From Candidatus Phosphitivorax anaerolimi (GTDB lineage: Bacteria; Desulfobacterota; Desulfomonilia; UBA1062), in contig MPOS01000048.1 in assembly GCA_001896555.1 (NCBI GenBank), positions 1-64,000 on the forward strand: DNA of 64,000 bases, in the 5' to 3' direction. The notes under the pieces were generated by a model. It saw nothing but the letters and a program-made list of their open reading frames with translations, was not told the origin of the DNA and searched no databases. Shown here one piece after another: positions 36,101 to 43,625 of the stretch (position 1 is the stretch's first letter; every line of letters starts with the position of its first letter). The position numbers were made by a program, and so were the translations under genes.

Positions 36101-36293
36101 GGTGGTCATCATCTGGCGGGAGACGGAAGGATGGCAGAAGAAGGATTATGAACGGGATAAGAAGTTCGTGGCCGAACAGAAGCTGACGGAAGGTGCAGAT
36201 GAAGTCTTCGTGAATGGTGATTCGTTCATATCCAACGCCCGGTCGCTGGAACCGGTTTTCAAGGCCCGCATGTTCTCTACGGTGGAGGCCTAA
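33165..36293 (+). CDS. Type III-like DNA methyltransferase (beta class), 1042 aa
   Basis: Motif IV DPPY is at residues 505-508 (CIYIDPPYNTSENTF) and the AdoMet motif FAGSGTSGHA follows at about 797-806. This order (IV before I) defines the beta class of N6-adenine or N4-cytosine methylases, including type III Mod subunits. The protein is far longer than typical Mod (about 600 aa), with some 480 extra N-terminal residues and a C-terminal region after 850. The start is the ATG at 33165 or the one at 33174. The stretch coding for about residues 450-830 is visibly more AT-rich than both flanks. It is followed 3 bases later by the helicase/nuclease gene. Confidence 0.88.
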   Translation: MITMDQYSDKFQGLLRELFQFDCADLDFGIYRIMNYKRDVIEKFISTDLPKAIADELNRGVLADQSQAVRELAEVAQQVTETLGQDALDADGHLAQTYLNTPLGKKYLDLKAKATGARSRQTLEAMIFNHLYTFFSRYYQDGDFISKRRYSKRHRYCIPYNGEEVYLYWANQDQYYVKTAEYFHDYSFTSNGVTVHFKLQAANVEQNNVKGDKRFFIPRPSGVDWNEQASQLVIPFEYRPLTEQEAVTYGTKNQQDKIIAEAVDAIPRYLKKADKALLALTAERRKTSDGQPVSVLEHHLRQYTRRNTADFFVHKDLKGFLSQELDFYLKNEVLNLDEMETAGETRCEGWFQIMRVIKAVGGRIIDFLDQIESFQKMLWEKSKFITETQYCITVGNIDEGFYPEIAACDAQWAEWKELFHIDEEQSDLFTAYMSKKDKRTAFLKAHPTLVLDTKHFDSNFVDRLLESIEDLDGKTDGLLVASENFQAINLLIAKYREQIGCIYIDPPYNTSENTFVYKNSYKHSSWITMMANRLALSRRLLLRSGVIEVAIDDTETGFLRGLMDHLFGENNRVATIAAEVNPAGQNLRPNTPALSHDYCHVYASDITEMKMLLRDLTEDEMESYEETDDKGSFLWDNLRRRGGNSRPSDRPGQWYPLFVAGYSVRVPDMEWDEQAKRWIVKEKPRTGEIEVWPIDPKGERRIWRVNPDGAKRCLALGEIAVTLKGGRLEVIKKSYMPKGKKPKTLWKDPKYSATTHGTKLLIDILGKQLFSYPKSLYLVIDCLRFWADEGTIVFDYFAGSGTSGHAVIRLNQEDDGNRRFVLVEMGDYFDTVLLPRIKKVTFTPEWKDGKPKRMATPEEAQRNPRIIKYMRLESYEDALNNISFEESSGQMAMQFDDYLLKYMLKWETRKSETLLNVEKLARPFSYKLSIRKDGETADRIVDVPETFNYLLGLHVSTRKVYDDNGRRYLVYRGRIDHRQVVIIWRETEGWQKKDYERDKKFVAEQKLTEGADEVFVNGDSFISNARSLEPVFKARMFSTVEA

Positions 36294-36296
36294 CCG

Positions 36297-39200
36297 ATGG
36301 CCAGACAGAGGCGAACATCCCCCGAGAACAGTAGCAACTCTTCGGGTACGGCGCAATACGTCAAACTGGAGCAGCGGCTGGTCCTTCTGGCCTGGCTGAA
36401 CGACTTGCTGGGCTACAAGCAGAACCGTGATTTACTGGCCGATCTGCGCAATGCGGCAGAGGGGTTCGATTCAACGGGGCGCAGTTATGTCTACCACCAG
36501 CTCATCGCCCGCGGAGACAAGGAGAAACTCAGCGCGGCGGACCTGGCCCGTTACGACGACAATATCCGTGAGCATCTGCGAGCCATCAATGCCCGCCGCC
36601 CAGAGCCGGTCACGTTGCGGTATTTCCAGTACCTGGCGGCGCTCTATACCGAAATTTTCCTGGATCGCTATTTCCATCAGCGCAGAGAGCTTCTGAGGTC
36701 ACTCAACAAGTTCGTCGTTGGGCGTAATGCGACAAAGCTGGCTGGCGAACCAAGGGAGACGAAGTTCACTGAGTCGGACTTGAAGAAACTCGCCTTCTGG
36801 ATGGCAACCGGCAGCGGCAAGACGCTGATCATGCACATCAACTATCGACAGTTCCTGCACTACAACAACTTGCCGCTGGACAACGTCCTGCTGATCACGC
36901 CAAAAGGAGAGCTGAGCCAGCAGCACATTGAGGAGATGACGGCATCGAACATCCCTTGTCGCTGGTTTGACCTCAACGAAAGTGGCTTGGGTATGGCCGA
37001 GCAGAACACCGTTCGGGTTATCGAGATAACCAAGCTGGTGGAGGAAAAACGCGGGGGTGGCGTGAGCGTCCCGGTTGAGTCGTTCGAGGGCAACAACCTG
37101 ATCTTCGTGGATGAGGGCCACAAGGGAGTCGGCGGCGATGCCTGGCGGAAATTCCGCGACGCGCTGGGGCAGACGGGATTTACTTTCGAGTACAGCGCAA
37201 CCTTCGGCCAGGCACTGACGGCTGCACGAGACGATGAGCTGACGGCCGAGTATGGCAAGGCGATCATCTTCGATTACTCATATCGGTACTTCCACGGCGA
37301 CGGGTACGGCAAAGATTTCCGTATCCTGAATCTGCAGGAAGAAACGACGGAGGAAAAGACGGAGATTCTGTTTCTGGGCAACCTGCTGTCTTTCTACGAG
37401 CAGCAGCGGGTGTTTCGGGAGCATCAGGAGCAGCTGCGCCCGTATAACCTCGAGAAGCCACTCTGGGTGTTCGTTGGCAGCAGCGTGAACGCCGTCTACA
37501 CCGAGGACAAGGAAAAGCGAAGCGATGTACTGACCGTCACGCGGTTTCTGCACCACCTGCTGGAGAACAAGCGCGGCTGGGCGGTGAGGGCGATCAAAAA
37601 GCTTCTGGAGGGCAAGACCGGCTTGGTTGACGCGGACGGCCGGGACGTTTTCGAAGACAAGTTCCAGTACCTGCGAGCAGCCAAGGCGGATGCTGATGCC
37701 ACCTACCAGGATATCCTGGCCACGGTTCTCCATACGGTATCAGGTGGAGGCCTGCACCTTTGCGACCTGAGAGGGCGCCCGGGCGAGTTGGGGCTTAAAG
37801 CCAGTGGTGCAGAGGAGTACTTCGGCCTGATCTACATCGGTGACACCAGCACCTTCAAGACACTCGTTGAGGAAGATGGCTCCGGCATCGTTCTTGAGGA
37901 AGATGTCGTCTCGGATTCGCTGTTTGACAGGATCAATGACCCCGATACGAGCATCGAGATCCTGATCGGCGCGAAGAAATTCATGGAGGGCTGGAACTCC
38001 TGGCGGGTGTCGAACATGGGGCTCTTGAACATCGGCCGCAGGGAAGGGTCGGAAATTATCCAGCTCTTCGGGCGGGGAGTGCGCTTGCGCGGCAAAGACT
38101 TCACCTTGAAACGAAGCTCGGCGCTGGATGGTAGCCATCCGCAGCATGTTCAGATCTTGGAGACGCTAAACATCTTCGCTGTTCGGGCGAATTACATGTC
38201 GCAGTTCCGCGAGTATCTGGAGAAAGAAGGCATCGAGATGCAAGGTGACGTGGAATTACCCTTGCTGATCCGGGCCAATGACGATTTTCTCGTTCGTGGC
38301 CTGGTGGTGCCGCGCGTTCCGGACGCGCGCAGCTTCGTCGATGAGACCGATGTTCTGCTTGATGTTGGTCCGGACATTCGGGTACGAGTGGACATGTCAT
38401 TGAAGCTTCAAATGCTGGAAAGTGGCACTGAAGGGCTGACGACAAGAGCGGTGAGGGCAGGTCGGAATCGTCCCATTCCCGATGAGAGCTTGGCATTCGT
38501 CGATTGGGAAAATGTCTACATCGACCTGCTCGAGTACAAAGAGCGTAAGGGCATGCGTAACTTGGCCATCCGTCCGGATGTGCTCCGAGAGATCATATCC
38601 CATAAGGAACCAACGCGGCTCTACAACCTTGTTGCCGACGAAGCCGTTGTCGCGCCCATGTCCTTTGCGGAAACTGCCCTGCTCAACGAAGCAGTCCTGA
38701 CCATTCTGCGCAAGTATGTCGAGAAGTTCTACCGCAACCAGCAAGAGCGGTGGGATTCCGAGAACATGGTTTACCAAGCACTGAGCCGCGATGACGCCAA
38801 CTTCCAAGACTACACGATCAAGGTGGCCCGAAGCGAATCAGAATTGATCTCAGCGATTCAGAATCTCATTGACGAGGCCGATAGTATCTACAAGCAAGAC
38901 CTCCGAGACCTGCCCACGATTCACTTCGACCGCCATCTCTACCAGCCCCTGCTGATTGAACGCGGGGACAAGATTCGCAGCGAGCCTCCGGGGCTGAAGG
39001 ACAGCGAGCGGCGGTTCGTTGAGGATTTGCGGGCATTCTGCCGCGTCGAGAAAGACAAGTCGCTGGTGGATGTCGAAGTGTTCTTGCTACGGAATCTCAG
39101 CCGGGGCAAGGGTATCGGCTTCTTCGAGAAACGAGGCTTCTACCCAGACTTCATCCTATGGGTCAAGAGGGGTAATACCCAGCGGATCGTCTTTGTCGAA

Positions 39201-39482
39201 CCACACGGGATGCTCCACGCCGAGGCGTACCAATATGACGACAAGGCCAGGCTGCATGAATCGCTTCCGCACTTGGCTGCGGCCATGTGCAAGCGAACCC
39301 GGATCAAAGACATCGTATTGGATTCGTTCATCGTCTCCGATACGCCGTTTGAAGACCTCCGCACCAGATACGACGACGGCAGTTGGGACAGACAGAAGTT
39401 CACCCAGGCACATATCGTCTTCCCGGAACGATCAGCACAGTACGACTACATCGCGATCATCATGCGACAACAGACTACATGA
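36297..39482 (+). CDS. Type III-like restriction subunit, DEAD/DEAH helicase and nuclease, 1061 aa
   Basis: Walker A TGSGKT is at residues 171-176, DEGH (motif II) at 272-275, and an Arg-finger motif QLFGRGVRLRG near 590, giving an SF2 translocase of the Res type. The C-terminal segment FYPDFILWVKRGNTQRIVFVEPHG (about 950-975) resembles the PD-(D/E)xK nuclease core, but the usual final Lys is His. It should cut or block unmodified foreign DNA together with the preceding methyltransferase, its partner by 3-base spacing. Length and order fit type III R-M, yet both subunits are enlarged. Confidence 0.85.
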   Translation: MARQRRTSPENSSNSSGTAQYVKLEQRLVLLAWLNDLLGYKQNRDLLADLRNAAEGFDSTGRSYVYHQLIARGDKEKLSAADLARYDDNIREHLRAINARRPEPVTLRYFQYLAALYTEIFLDRYFHQRRELLRSLNKFVVGRNATKLAGEPRETKFTESDLKKLAFWMATGSGKTLIMHINYRQFLHYNNLPLDNVLLITPKGELSQQHIEEMTASNIPCRWFDLNESGLGMAEQNTVRVIEITKLVEEKRGGGVSVPVESFEGNNLIFVDEGHKGVGGDAWRKFRDALGQTGFTFEYSATFGQALTAARDDELTAEYGKAIIFDYSYRYFHGDGYGKDFRILNLQEETTEEKTEILFLGNLLSFYEQQRVFREHQEQLRPYNLEKPLWVFVGSSVNAVYTEDKEKRSDVLTVTRFLHHLLENKRGWAVRAIKKLLEGKTGLVDADGRDVFEDKFQYLRAAKADADATYQDILATVLHTVSGGGLHLCDLRGRPGELGLKASGAEEYFGLIYIGDTSTFKTLVEEDGSGIVLEEDVVSDSLFDRINDPDTSIEILIGAKKFMEGWNSWRVSNMGLLNIGRREGSEIIQLFGRGVRLRGKDFTLKRSSALDGSHPQHVQILETLNIFAVRANYMSQFREYLEKEGIEMQGDVELPLLIRANDDFLVRGLVVPRVPDARSFVDETDVLLDVGPDIRVRVDMSLKLQMLESGTEGLTTRAVRAGRNRPIPDESLAFVDWENVYIDLLEYKERKGMRNLAIRPDVLREIISHKEPTRLYNLVADEAVVAPMSFAETALLNEAVLTILRKYVEKFYRNQQERWDSENMVYQALSRDDANFQDYTIKVARSESELISAIQNLIDEADSIYKQDLRDLPTIHFDRHLYQPLLIERGDKIRSEPPGLKDSERRFVEDLRAFCRVEKDKSLVDVEVFLLRNLSRGKGIGFFEKRGFYPDFILWVKRGNTQRIVFVEPHGMLHAEAYQYDDKARLHESLPHLAAAMCKRTRIKDIVLDSFIVSDTPFEDLRTRYDDGSWDRQKFTQAHIVFPERSAQYDYIAIIMRQQTT

Positions 39483-39499
39483 GGAGCGGCAGATTGTTC

Positions 39500-39650
39500 A
39501 TGCGAGCCAAGGCCACAGCCACATTGCGAAAGGACATTCTTCGCAGCCTTTGAAAGCAGGGTTATTCCGTGCGCAATGGTCGATTCGAACTGCTGGAACA
39601 TATTACGAAGGATGACCTTAGGCGCATCAATGCACTCGCCGGATTAAATT
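39500..39650 (+). pseudogene. Truncated third gene of the island, possible DruA (DUF4338) N-terminus
   Basis: An ATG frame reads RAKATATLRKDILRSL, a TGA at 39551-39553, then KQGYSVRNGRFELLEH and TKDDLRRINALAG before running into the tRNA-Asn gene. The pattern of a short helix, SL(R)xQG-x-VRNGR and a second helix resembles the start of DUF4338 proteins such as DruA of the Druantia defence system. That match is from memory and tentative. The gene is broken twice: by the stop (CGA to TGA would explain it) and by loss of everything beyond the tRNA junction. Confidence 0.45.
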
Positions 39651-39726
39651 TGGCTCCTCGGGAGGGACTTGAACCCCCAGCCTAGTGGTTAACAGCCACC
39701 CGCTCTGCCGATTGAGCTACCGAGGA
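39651..39726 (-). tRNA. tRNA-Asn (anticodon GUU)
   Basis: A complete cloverleaf on the minus strand: acceptor TCCTCGG/CCGAGGA, anticodon loop CTGTTAA with GTT, T arm GGGGG-TTCAAGT-CCCTC, discriminator G and encoded CCA (39651-39653). Its 3' end touches the right edge of the defence island, consistent with integration at this tRNA. Confidence 0.95.
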
Positions 39727-39736
39727 ACGACCTCAG

Positions 39737-39765
39737 TATCTATGATGATTCAGAGGTGTTGTCAA
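39737..39765 (-). promoter_or_regulatory. Promoter of tRNA-Asn
   Basis: TTGACA at 39760-39765, 17-bp spacer, TAGATA at 39737-39742 on the minus strand, placing the start about 10 bases before the tRNA. Confidence 0.75.
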
Positions 39766-39870
39766 GAGCGAATAGCCGGGAACATGCGGGAGATAGCGGG
39801 GCCGGTCCTATGCCGCGCTGCCTGGGTTTATGGGAGACAGAAGAGACGGGGGAGACGATTGCCGCTGCGC

Positions 39871-40791
39871 TCACCCTTTGGGTATCAGGGTGAGGTACTT
39901 CTCATATCGGGGCGATCTTCCCTGAAGCACCTCTTCCATTTTCTGCCTGACGGAAAGCGTTACAGGCCCGGGGCAGGAGAAGTTTTTCTGCTCGATCGAG
40001 CGGATGGGCAAAACCGGCGTTACCGTACCGGAAAAAAACGCCTCGTCGTATCGCTGGATATCTCCGGGGCGGATGTGGACCTGCTTCTCCGGCAGGCCCA
40101 TATCATCCAAGACCTCCATGATCACCCTACGGGTAATGCCGGGCAGGACGTTTTCCTCTGTAGGGGTCTCCACGTCGTTCCCTCTGACGAAGAAGATGTT
40201 GGACGTCGGGCCTTCCGCCACCAGGCCGCCTGCATCCAGCATGAGGGCCTCGTCGAAGCCCCTGCTCCGGCTTTCCATGCGGGCAAGATATCCGTTTACG
40301 TAGTTCCCCGCCACCTTTGCATGGACGTCGGTGGTCAGGGGGTGGAGCTTCCGGTAGGACGAAATCCCCACAGACACGCTCGCATCGGCCGGGGGCTCTG
40401 TAATGCCGCAGTTTGCATAGTTCAGGCAGAATACAGCGACCGAGACCCTGCCCGAGGGGGTGGTGCCGAACTCGATGCCTGGATAGTAGGCAAAGAACTT
40501 GGCGAGACCCGTGGTGACGGAATTGATCCGCGCCAGCTCCATGAGCGCCTCTCTGATGGCCTCGCGGGAAAAGGGGAGCTCCATGTAGGTCTGGCCTGCG
40601 CTGAAGAGGAACCGGTCAAGGTGCTCTTCCAAACAGAAAAAAGCCGGGCCTCTCAGGGTGGAGGTGACCGCCATTACCTCGAAAACAGCGGAACCCCTGC
40701 CGAAGCTGTGAGAGAGGAGGGGAACCGTGGCCTCGGTGCAGTCGATGAATCTGCCGTCAACCCATGTCGTTATTCCGCTCACCATGCGCAT
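39871..40791 (-). CDS. Class IV aminotransferase (branched-chain amino acid type)
   Basis: 306 residues of fold type IV PLP enzymes. HAKVAGNYVNGYLA near 175-188 carries the catalytic Lys, and DEALMLDAGGLVAEGPTSNIFFV is the following PLP-phosphate signature, closest to IlvE. It would transaminate branched-chain 2-oxo acids with glutamate; D-amino-acid or 4-amino-4-deoxychorismate activity cannot be excluded. Single gene, minus strand. A 20-bp inverted repeat overlaps its -35 box, pointing to a repressor. Confidence 0.85.
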   Translation of the reverse strand: MRMVSGITTWVDGRFIDCTEATVPLLSHSFGRGSAVFEVMAVTSTLRGPAFFCLEEHLDRFLFSAGQTYMELPFSREAIREALMELARINSVTTGLAKFFAYYPGIEFGTTPSGRVSVAVFCLNYANCGITEPPADASVSVGISSYRKLHPLTTDVHAKVAGNYVNGYLARMESRSRGFDEALMLDAGGLVAEGPTSNIFFVRGNDVETPTEENVLPGITRRVIMEVLDDMGLPEKQVHIRPGDIQRYDEAFFSGTVTPVLPIRSIEQKNFSCPGPVTLSVRQKMEEVLQGRSPRYEKYLTLIPKG

Positions 40792-40810
40792 TATCCCTAT
40801 ACGGGCGTCA

Positions 40811-40830
40811 CTGAGATGTCAATATCTCAG
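40811..40830. promoter_or_regulatory. 20-bp inverted repeat over the aminotransferase -35 box
   Basis: CTGAGAT-6-ATCTCAG (perfect 7-bp arms). The minus-strand TTGACA at 40817-40822 lies in its centre, so a protein bound here would compete with RNA polymerase. Confidence 0.6.
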
Positions 40831-41002
40831 GATCGCATCCCGGGGCCGTCCGCCTCTGTCGAGTTTCTGATACCGGAGAGTGAAATCGACCATGGGCCCT
40901 TAAAGGGGGCAAATGATCTCTGTTCTTTTTTGCTTACACCAGGCTGCGCCGGCCATGTCTGCTTGACAAAAGCATGAGTATGAAATAGTAGCAAGTGCTA
41001 TT

Positions 41003-41566
41003 GTGGAAAAGATAAAGAGGATAGAAGACATCCATATATCCCCTGAGACCGTCGGTGAGGCAGGGGTGGAAAACGAGGTCTTGGTGATGCCCGAGGCCGT
41101 GGACGAGGTATTCCGCAATAAGGATCTCGTCGTGAAGGAGCCGTTTACCATCCACTACGTTGCGGAGCGGGAGAAGAACTCGGAAGACATCCATATAGGC
41201 GTGGATGTGCATGGCGAGATCGAGACGTTCTGCGCCAGATGCCTGGAGACCATGACCTACCCGGTGGACCTCCACCTGGATACAAGCTATATGCCTGCGT
41301 CACCGGAGATGTCGGAGAACCTCGAAGAAGAGAGGACGAGCAGCGCGACAGGGTATTATCGGAAAACGATCCGTCTCGGCGATTATATTGCCTCCGAGCT
41401 GGTTCTGGCGTTGCCTTTAAGGTTCATCTGCGACGAGCAGTGCAAAGGCCTGTGTCCGGAATGCGGGGCGAACCTGGATCGAGAAGAGTGTCGTTGCAGG
41501 GAAAAACCGGCGGATCCCAGGCTGCAGAAATTAGCGGAACTCAAAGAAAAGATCAGGAAGGAGTAA
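41003..41566 (+). CDS. yceD: YceD/DUF177 family protein
   Basis: 187 residues. The DUF177 core includes [17 protein letters not shown] and the C-terminal Cys cluster [23 protein letters not shown], plus [11 protein letters not shown] at the end. The family is linked to 23S rRNA accumulation and is nearly always placed before rpmF, as here (4-base gap). The start is a GTG. A TTGACA at 40963-40968 with a weak -10 at 40986-40991 places transcription start only a few bases before it, so the mRNA may be almost leaderless. Confidence 0.88.
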   Translation: MEKIKRIEDIHISPETVGEAGVENEVLVMPEAVDEVFRNKDLVVKEPFTIHYVAEREKNSEDIHIGVDVHGEIETFCARCLETMTYPVDLHLDTSYMPASPEMSENLEEERTSSATGYYRKTIRLGDYIASELVLALPLRFICDEQCKGLCPECGANLDREECRCREKPADPRLQKLAELKEKIRKE

Positions 41567-41570
41567 AGCA

Positions 41571-41756
41571 ATGGCAGTTCCAAAGAGGAGACATTCAAGC
41601 GCCAGAAGAGACAAGCGCAGGGCACACGACGCCATCAGCGAGCCGGCGACTTCTTATTGCCCGAATTGCCAGGAGCCCAAGTTGCCTCACAGAATCTGCA
41701 AGAACTGCGGGTACTACAAGGGCAAAGAGGTCGTCAAGGTAGCCGAAGCCGAATAG
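41571..41756 (+). CDS. rpmF: Ribosomal protein bL32
   Basis: 61 residues. [20 protein letters not shown] is the typical start, and two CxxC pairs ([20 protein letters not shown]) form a zinc site, so this is the C+ form. A component of the large ribosomal subunit. AAGGAG precedes the ATG. It is followed 8 bases later by fabD; plsX and fabH, which normally come between, are absent. Confidence 0.96.
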   Translation: MAVPKRRHSSARRDKRRAHDAISEPATSYCPNCQEPKLPHRICKNCGYYKGKEVVKVAEAE

Positions 41757-41764
41757 GCCCTTCG

Positions 41765-42610
41765 ATGCCGTATTGCCTGATATTCCCCGGCCAGGGCAGC
41801 CAGTTTCCCGGCATGTCGGCGGGTCTCGATCTCGGGTGGACCCGGGACGATGCCCTGATCGGTATCATGGAAAACGGACCTGAGGATACACTCAAGCAGA
41901 CGACGAACGCACAGAAAGCCGTTTTCGCCGTGACCGCGGCCCTGTGGGAGAAGTCCGGGCTCGATGACCCCGCCATGACCATGGGCCACAGCCTGGGCGA
42001 ATACATGGCCCTAGTCGCTTCCCGGGCCATATCCGTGCGCGAGTGCTACGCCCTGGTGGAAAGGCGGGCACGCGCCATGCAAGACGCCATGCCCGGAAGG
42101 TCGGGCGCCATGGCCGCGGTGCTGGGCCTCTCGGCCGACGATGTGGCCCGGCTGATCGAGCCGGTTCAGAACGTGTGGGTGGCAAATCTCAATTCTCCTA
42201 CTCAGGTGGTGATCTCAGGTGATGCGTCAGCGGTGAAGGATGCGGCGATCGTGCTCAAGGAAAACGGGGCGAAGAGGGTGGTGCCCCTGGATGTGGCCGT
42301 GGCGTCACACTGCCCGCTCATGGAACCTGCCGGAAAATCCTTGAGGGAGTACCTCAAGGGCGTCCGGCTCGAAAGGCCGCATTCCCGGGTCGTTTTCAAC
42401 GCCACGGCAAGGGAAGAGTCCGATCCGGAAAAGATCAGGGAGAACCTCGCACTGCAACTCGTTTCACCCGTACGGTGGGAAGAGTCGGTCAGGTATGCCG
42501 CGGATCAGGGCATCGGCCGTTTCATCGAGATAGGCCCCAAGTCGGTGCTGGCCCCGCTGGTGAAGAGGATCGTTCCCCAGGCCGAGGTGGAGGTGATCAC
42601 TTCACAATGA
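41765..42610 (+). CDS. fabD: Malonyl-CoA:ACP transacylase
   Basis: 281 residues, slightly short for FabD. FPGQGSQFPGM at the start, the nucleophile motif GHSLGEYMALV (about 77-87), VANLNSPTQVVISG near 140 and the His-containing VASHCPLM near 180. It loads malonyl groups on acyl carrier protein. ATG at 41765; longer in-frame readings lie within rpmF. Overlaps fabG by 4 bases. Confidence 0.95.
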   Translation: MPYCLIFPGQGSQFPGMSAGLDLGWTRDDALIGIMENGPEDTLKQTTNAQKAVFAVTAALWEKSGLDDPAMTMGHSLGEYMALVASRAISVRECYALVERRARAMQDAMPGRSGAMAAVLGLSADDVARLIEPVQNVWVANLNSPTQVVISGDASAVKDAAIVLKENGAKRVVPLDVAVASHCPLMEPAGKSLREYLKGVRLERPHSRVVFNATAREESDPEKIRENLALQLVSPVRWEESVRYAADQGIGRFIEIGPKSVLAPLVKRIVPQAEVEVITSQ

Positions 42611-43347
42611 AGATCGATTTGAGCTCACAGGTTGCCGTCGTCACCGGCGCGTCGCGGGGAATCGGTGCGTCCATCGCCCGGACTCTCGCATCCTGCGGGG
42701 CGCACGTGGTGGTCAACTACCTGAAGAACGCCGACGCGGCCCGCGATGTGGTCGAGTCGATCCAGAGAGCGGGGGGCAGCGCAGAAGGATACGCCTTCGA
42801 CGTGTCTGACCAGGACCAGGTGAAACAGGCCTTTCAGGACATCGTCAATCGTCTCGGGCGTATCGACATCCTGGTGAACAACGCGGCCGTATCAAAAGAT
42901 TCATTGCTGCTCAGAATAAAGGCCGAAGATGTCGATACCATGCTGGGCACGAATCTTAAAGGGGCGATTTTCTGTTCTTTTCACGCTGCTCGAACTATGC
43001 TAAAGCAAAAAAAAGGAAGGATCGTCAACATTTCTTCAATTGTAGGTTTAGGCGGTAACCCGGGGCAGAGCGTATATGCAGCAACGAAGGCAGGGCTCAT
43101 CGCTTTCACCAAGAGTCTTGCCAAGGAGCTGGGTTCAAGGGGTATACTCGTGAACGCTGTGGCGCCGGGCCTGGTGGAGACGGATATGACCAGAGGCTTG
43201 GATATCGATGCGCTCCTGCAGCAGGTACCGCTGCAGAGGATTGGCAGCCCGGAAGACGTGGCCGGGCTCGTCGCATTTCTCGCTTCTGATCTCAGTTCAT
43301 ATGTCACGGGCCAGGTCTTTGTCATCGACGGCGGGCTCTATACTTGA
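42607..43347 (+). CDS. fabG: 3-oxoacyl-ACP reductase
   Basis: 246 residues of the short-chain dehydrogenase family: TGASRGIGASIA (NADPH loop), NNAAVSKDSLLLR, Ser in ISSIVG, YAATK (catalytic Tyr and Lys near 150-155) and VNAVAPGLVETDMT. Reduces 3-oxoacyl-ACP in fatty acid elongation. Translationally coupled to fabD by ATGA. Followed after 44 bases by acpP with its own strong ribosome site. Confidence 0.95.
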   Translation: MKIDLSSQVAVVTGASRGIGASIARTLASCGAHVVVNYLKNADAARDVVESIQRAGGSAEGYAFDVSDQDQVKQAFQDIVNRLGRIDILVNNAAVSKDSLLLRIKAEDVDTMLGTNLKGAIFCSFHAARTMLKQKKGRIVNISSIVGLGGNPGQSVYAATKAGLIAFTKSLAKELGSRGILVNAVAPGLVETDMTRGLDIDALLQQVPLQRIGSPEDVAGLVAFLASDLSSYVTGQVFVIDGGLYT

Positions 43348-43391
43348 TTTCGATCGGAATTGTATAGAAAGATAAAGGAGGAGCTTATCTT

Positions 43392-43625
43392 ATGGTAGAT
43401 GTAGCACAGCGTATCATTCAACTCATCGCTGAGCAGCTCGATAAGGATGTCTCCGAGATAGACCCCGAGATGTCCTTTGCCGACGATCTTGGAGCGGATT
43501 CCCTTGATCTCGTAGAGCTGATCATGACCGTGGAAGAGGAATTCAACATTGAGATTCCCGATGAAGAGGCGGAAAAGATCAAGTACGTGAAGGATGCCAT
43601 CAGTTACGTCAATGCAAGGCTATGA
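43392..43625 (+). CDS. acpP: Acyl carrier protein
   Basis: 77 residues, acidic. [10 protein letters not shown] carries the Ser that receives 4'-phosphopantetheine (about residue 37). AAAGGAGG precedes the ATG. It lies between fabG and fabF, as in most bacteria. Confidence 0.97.
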   Translation: MVDVAQRIIQLIAEQLDKDVSEIDPEMSFADDLGADSLDLVELIMTVEEEFNIEIPDEEAEKIKYVKDAISYVNARL

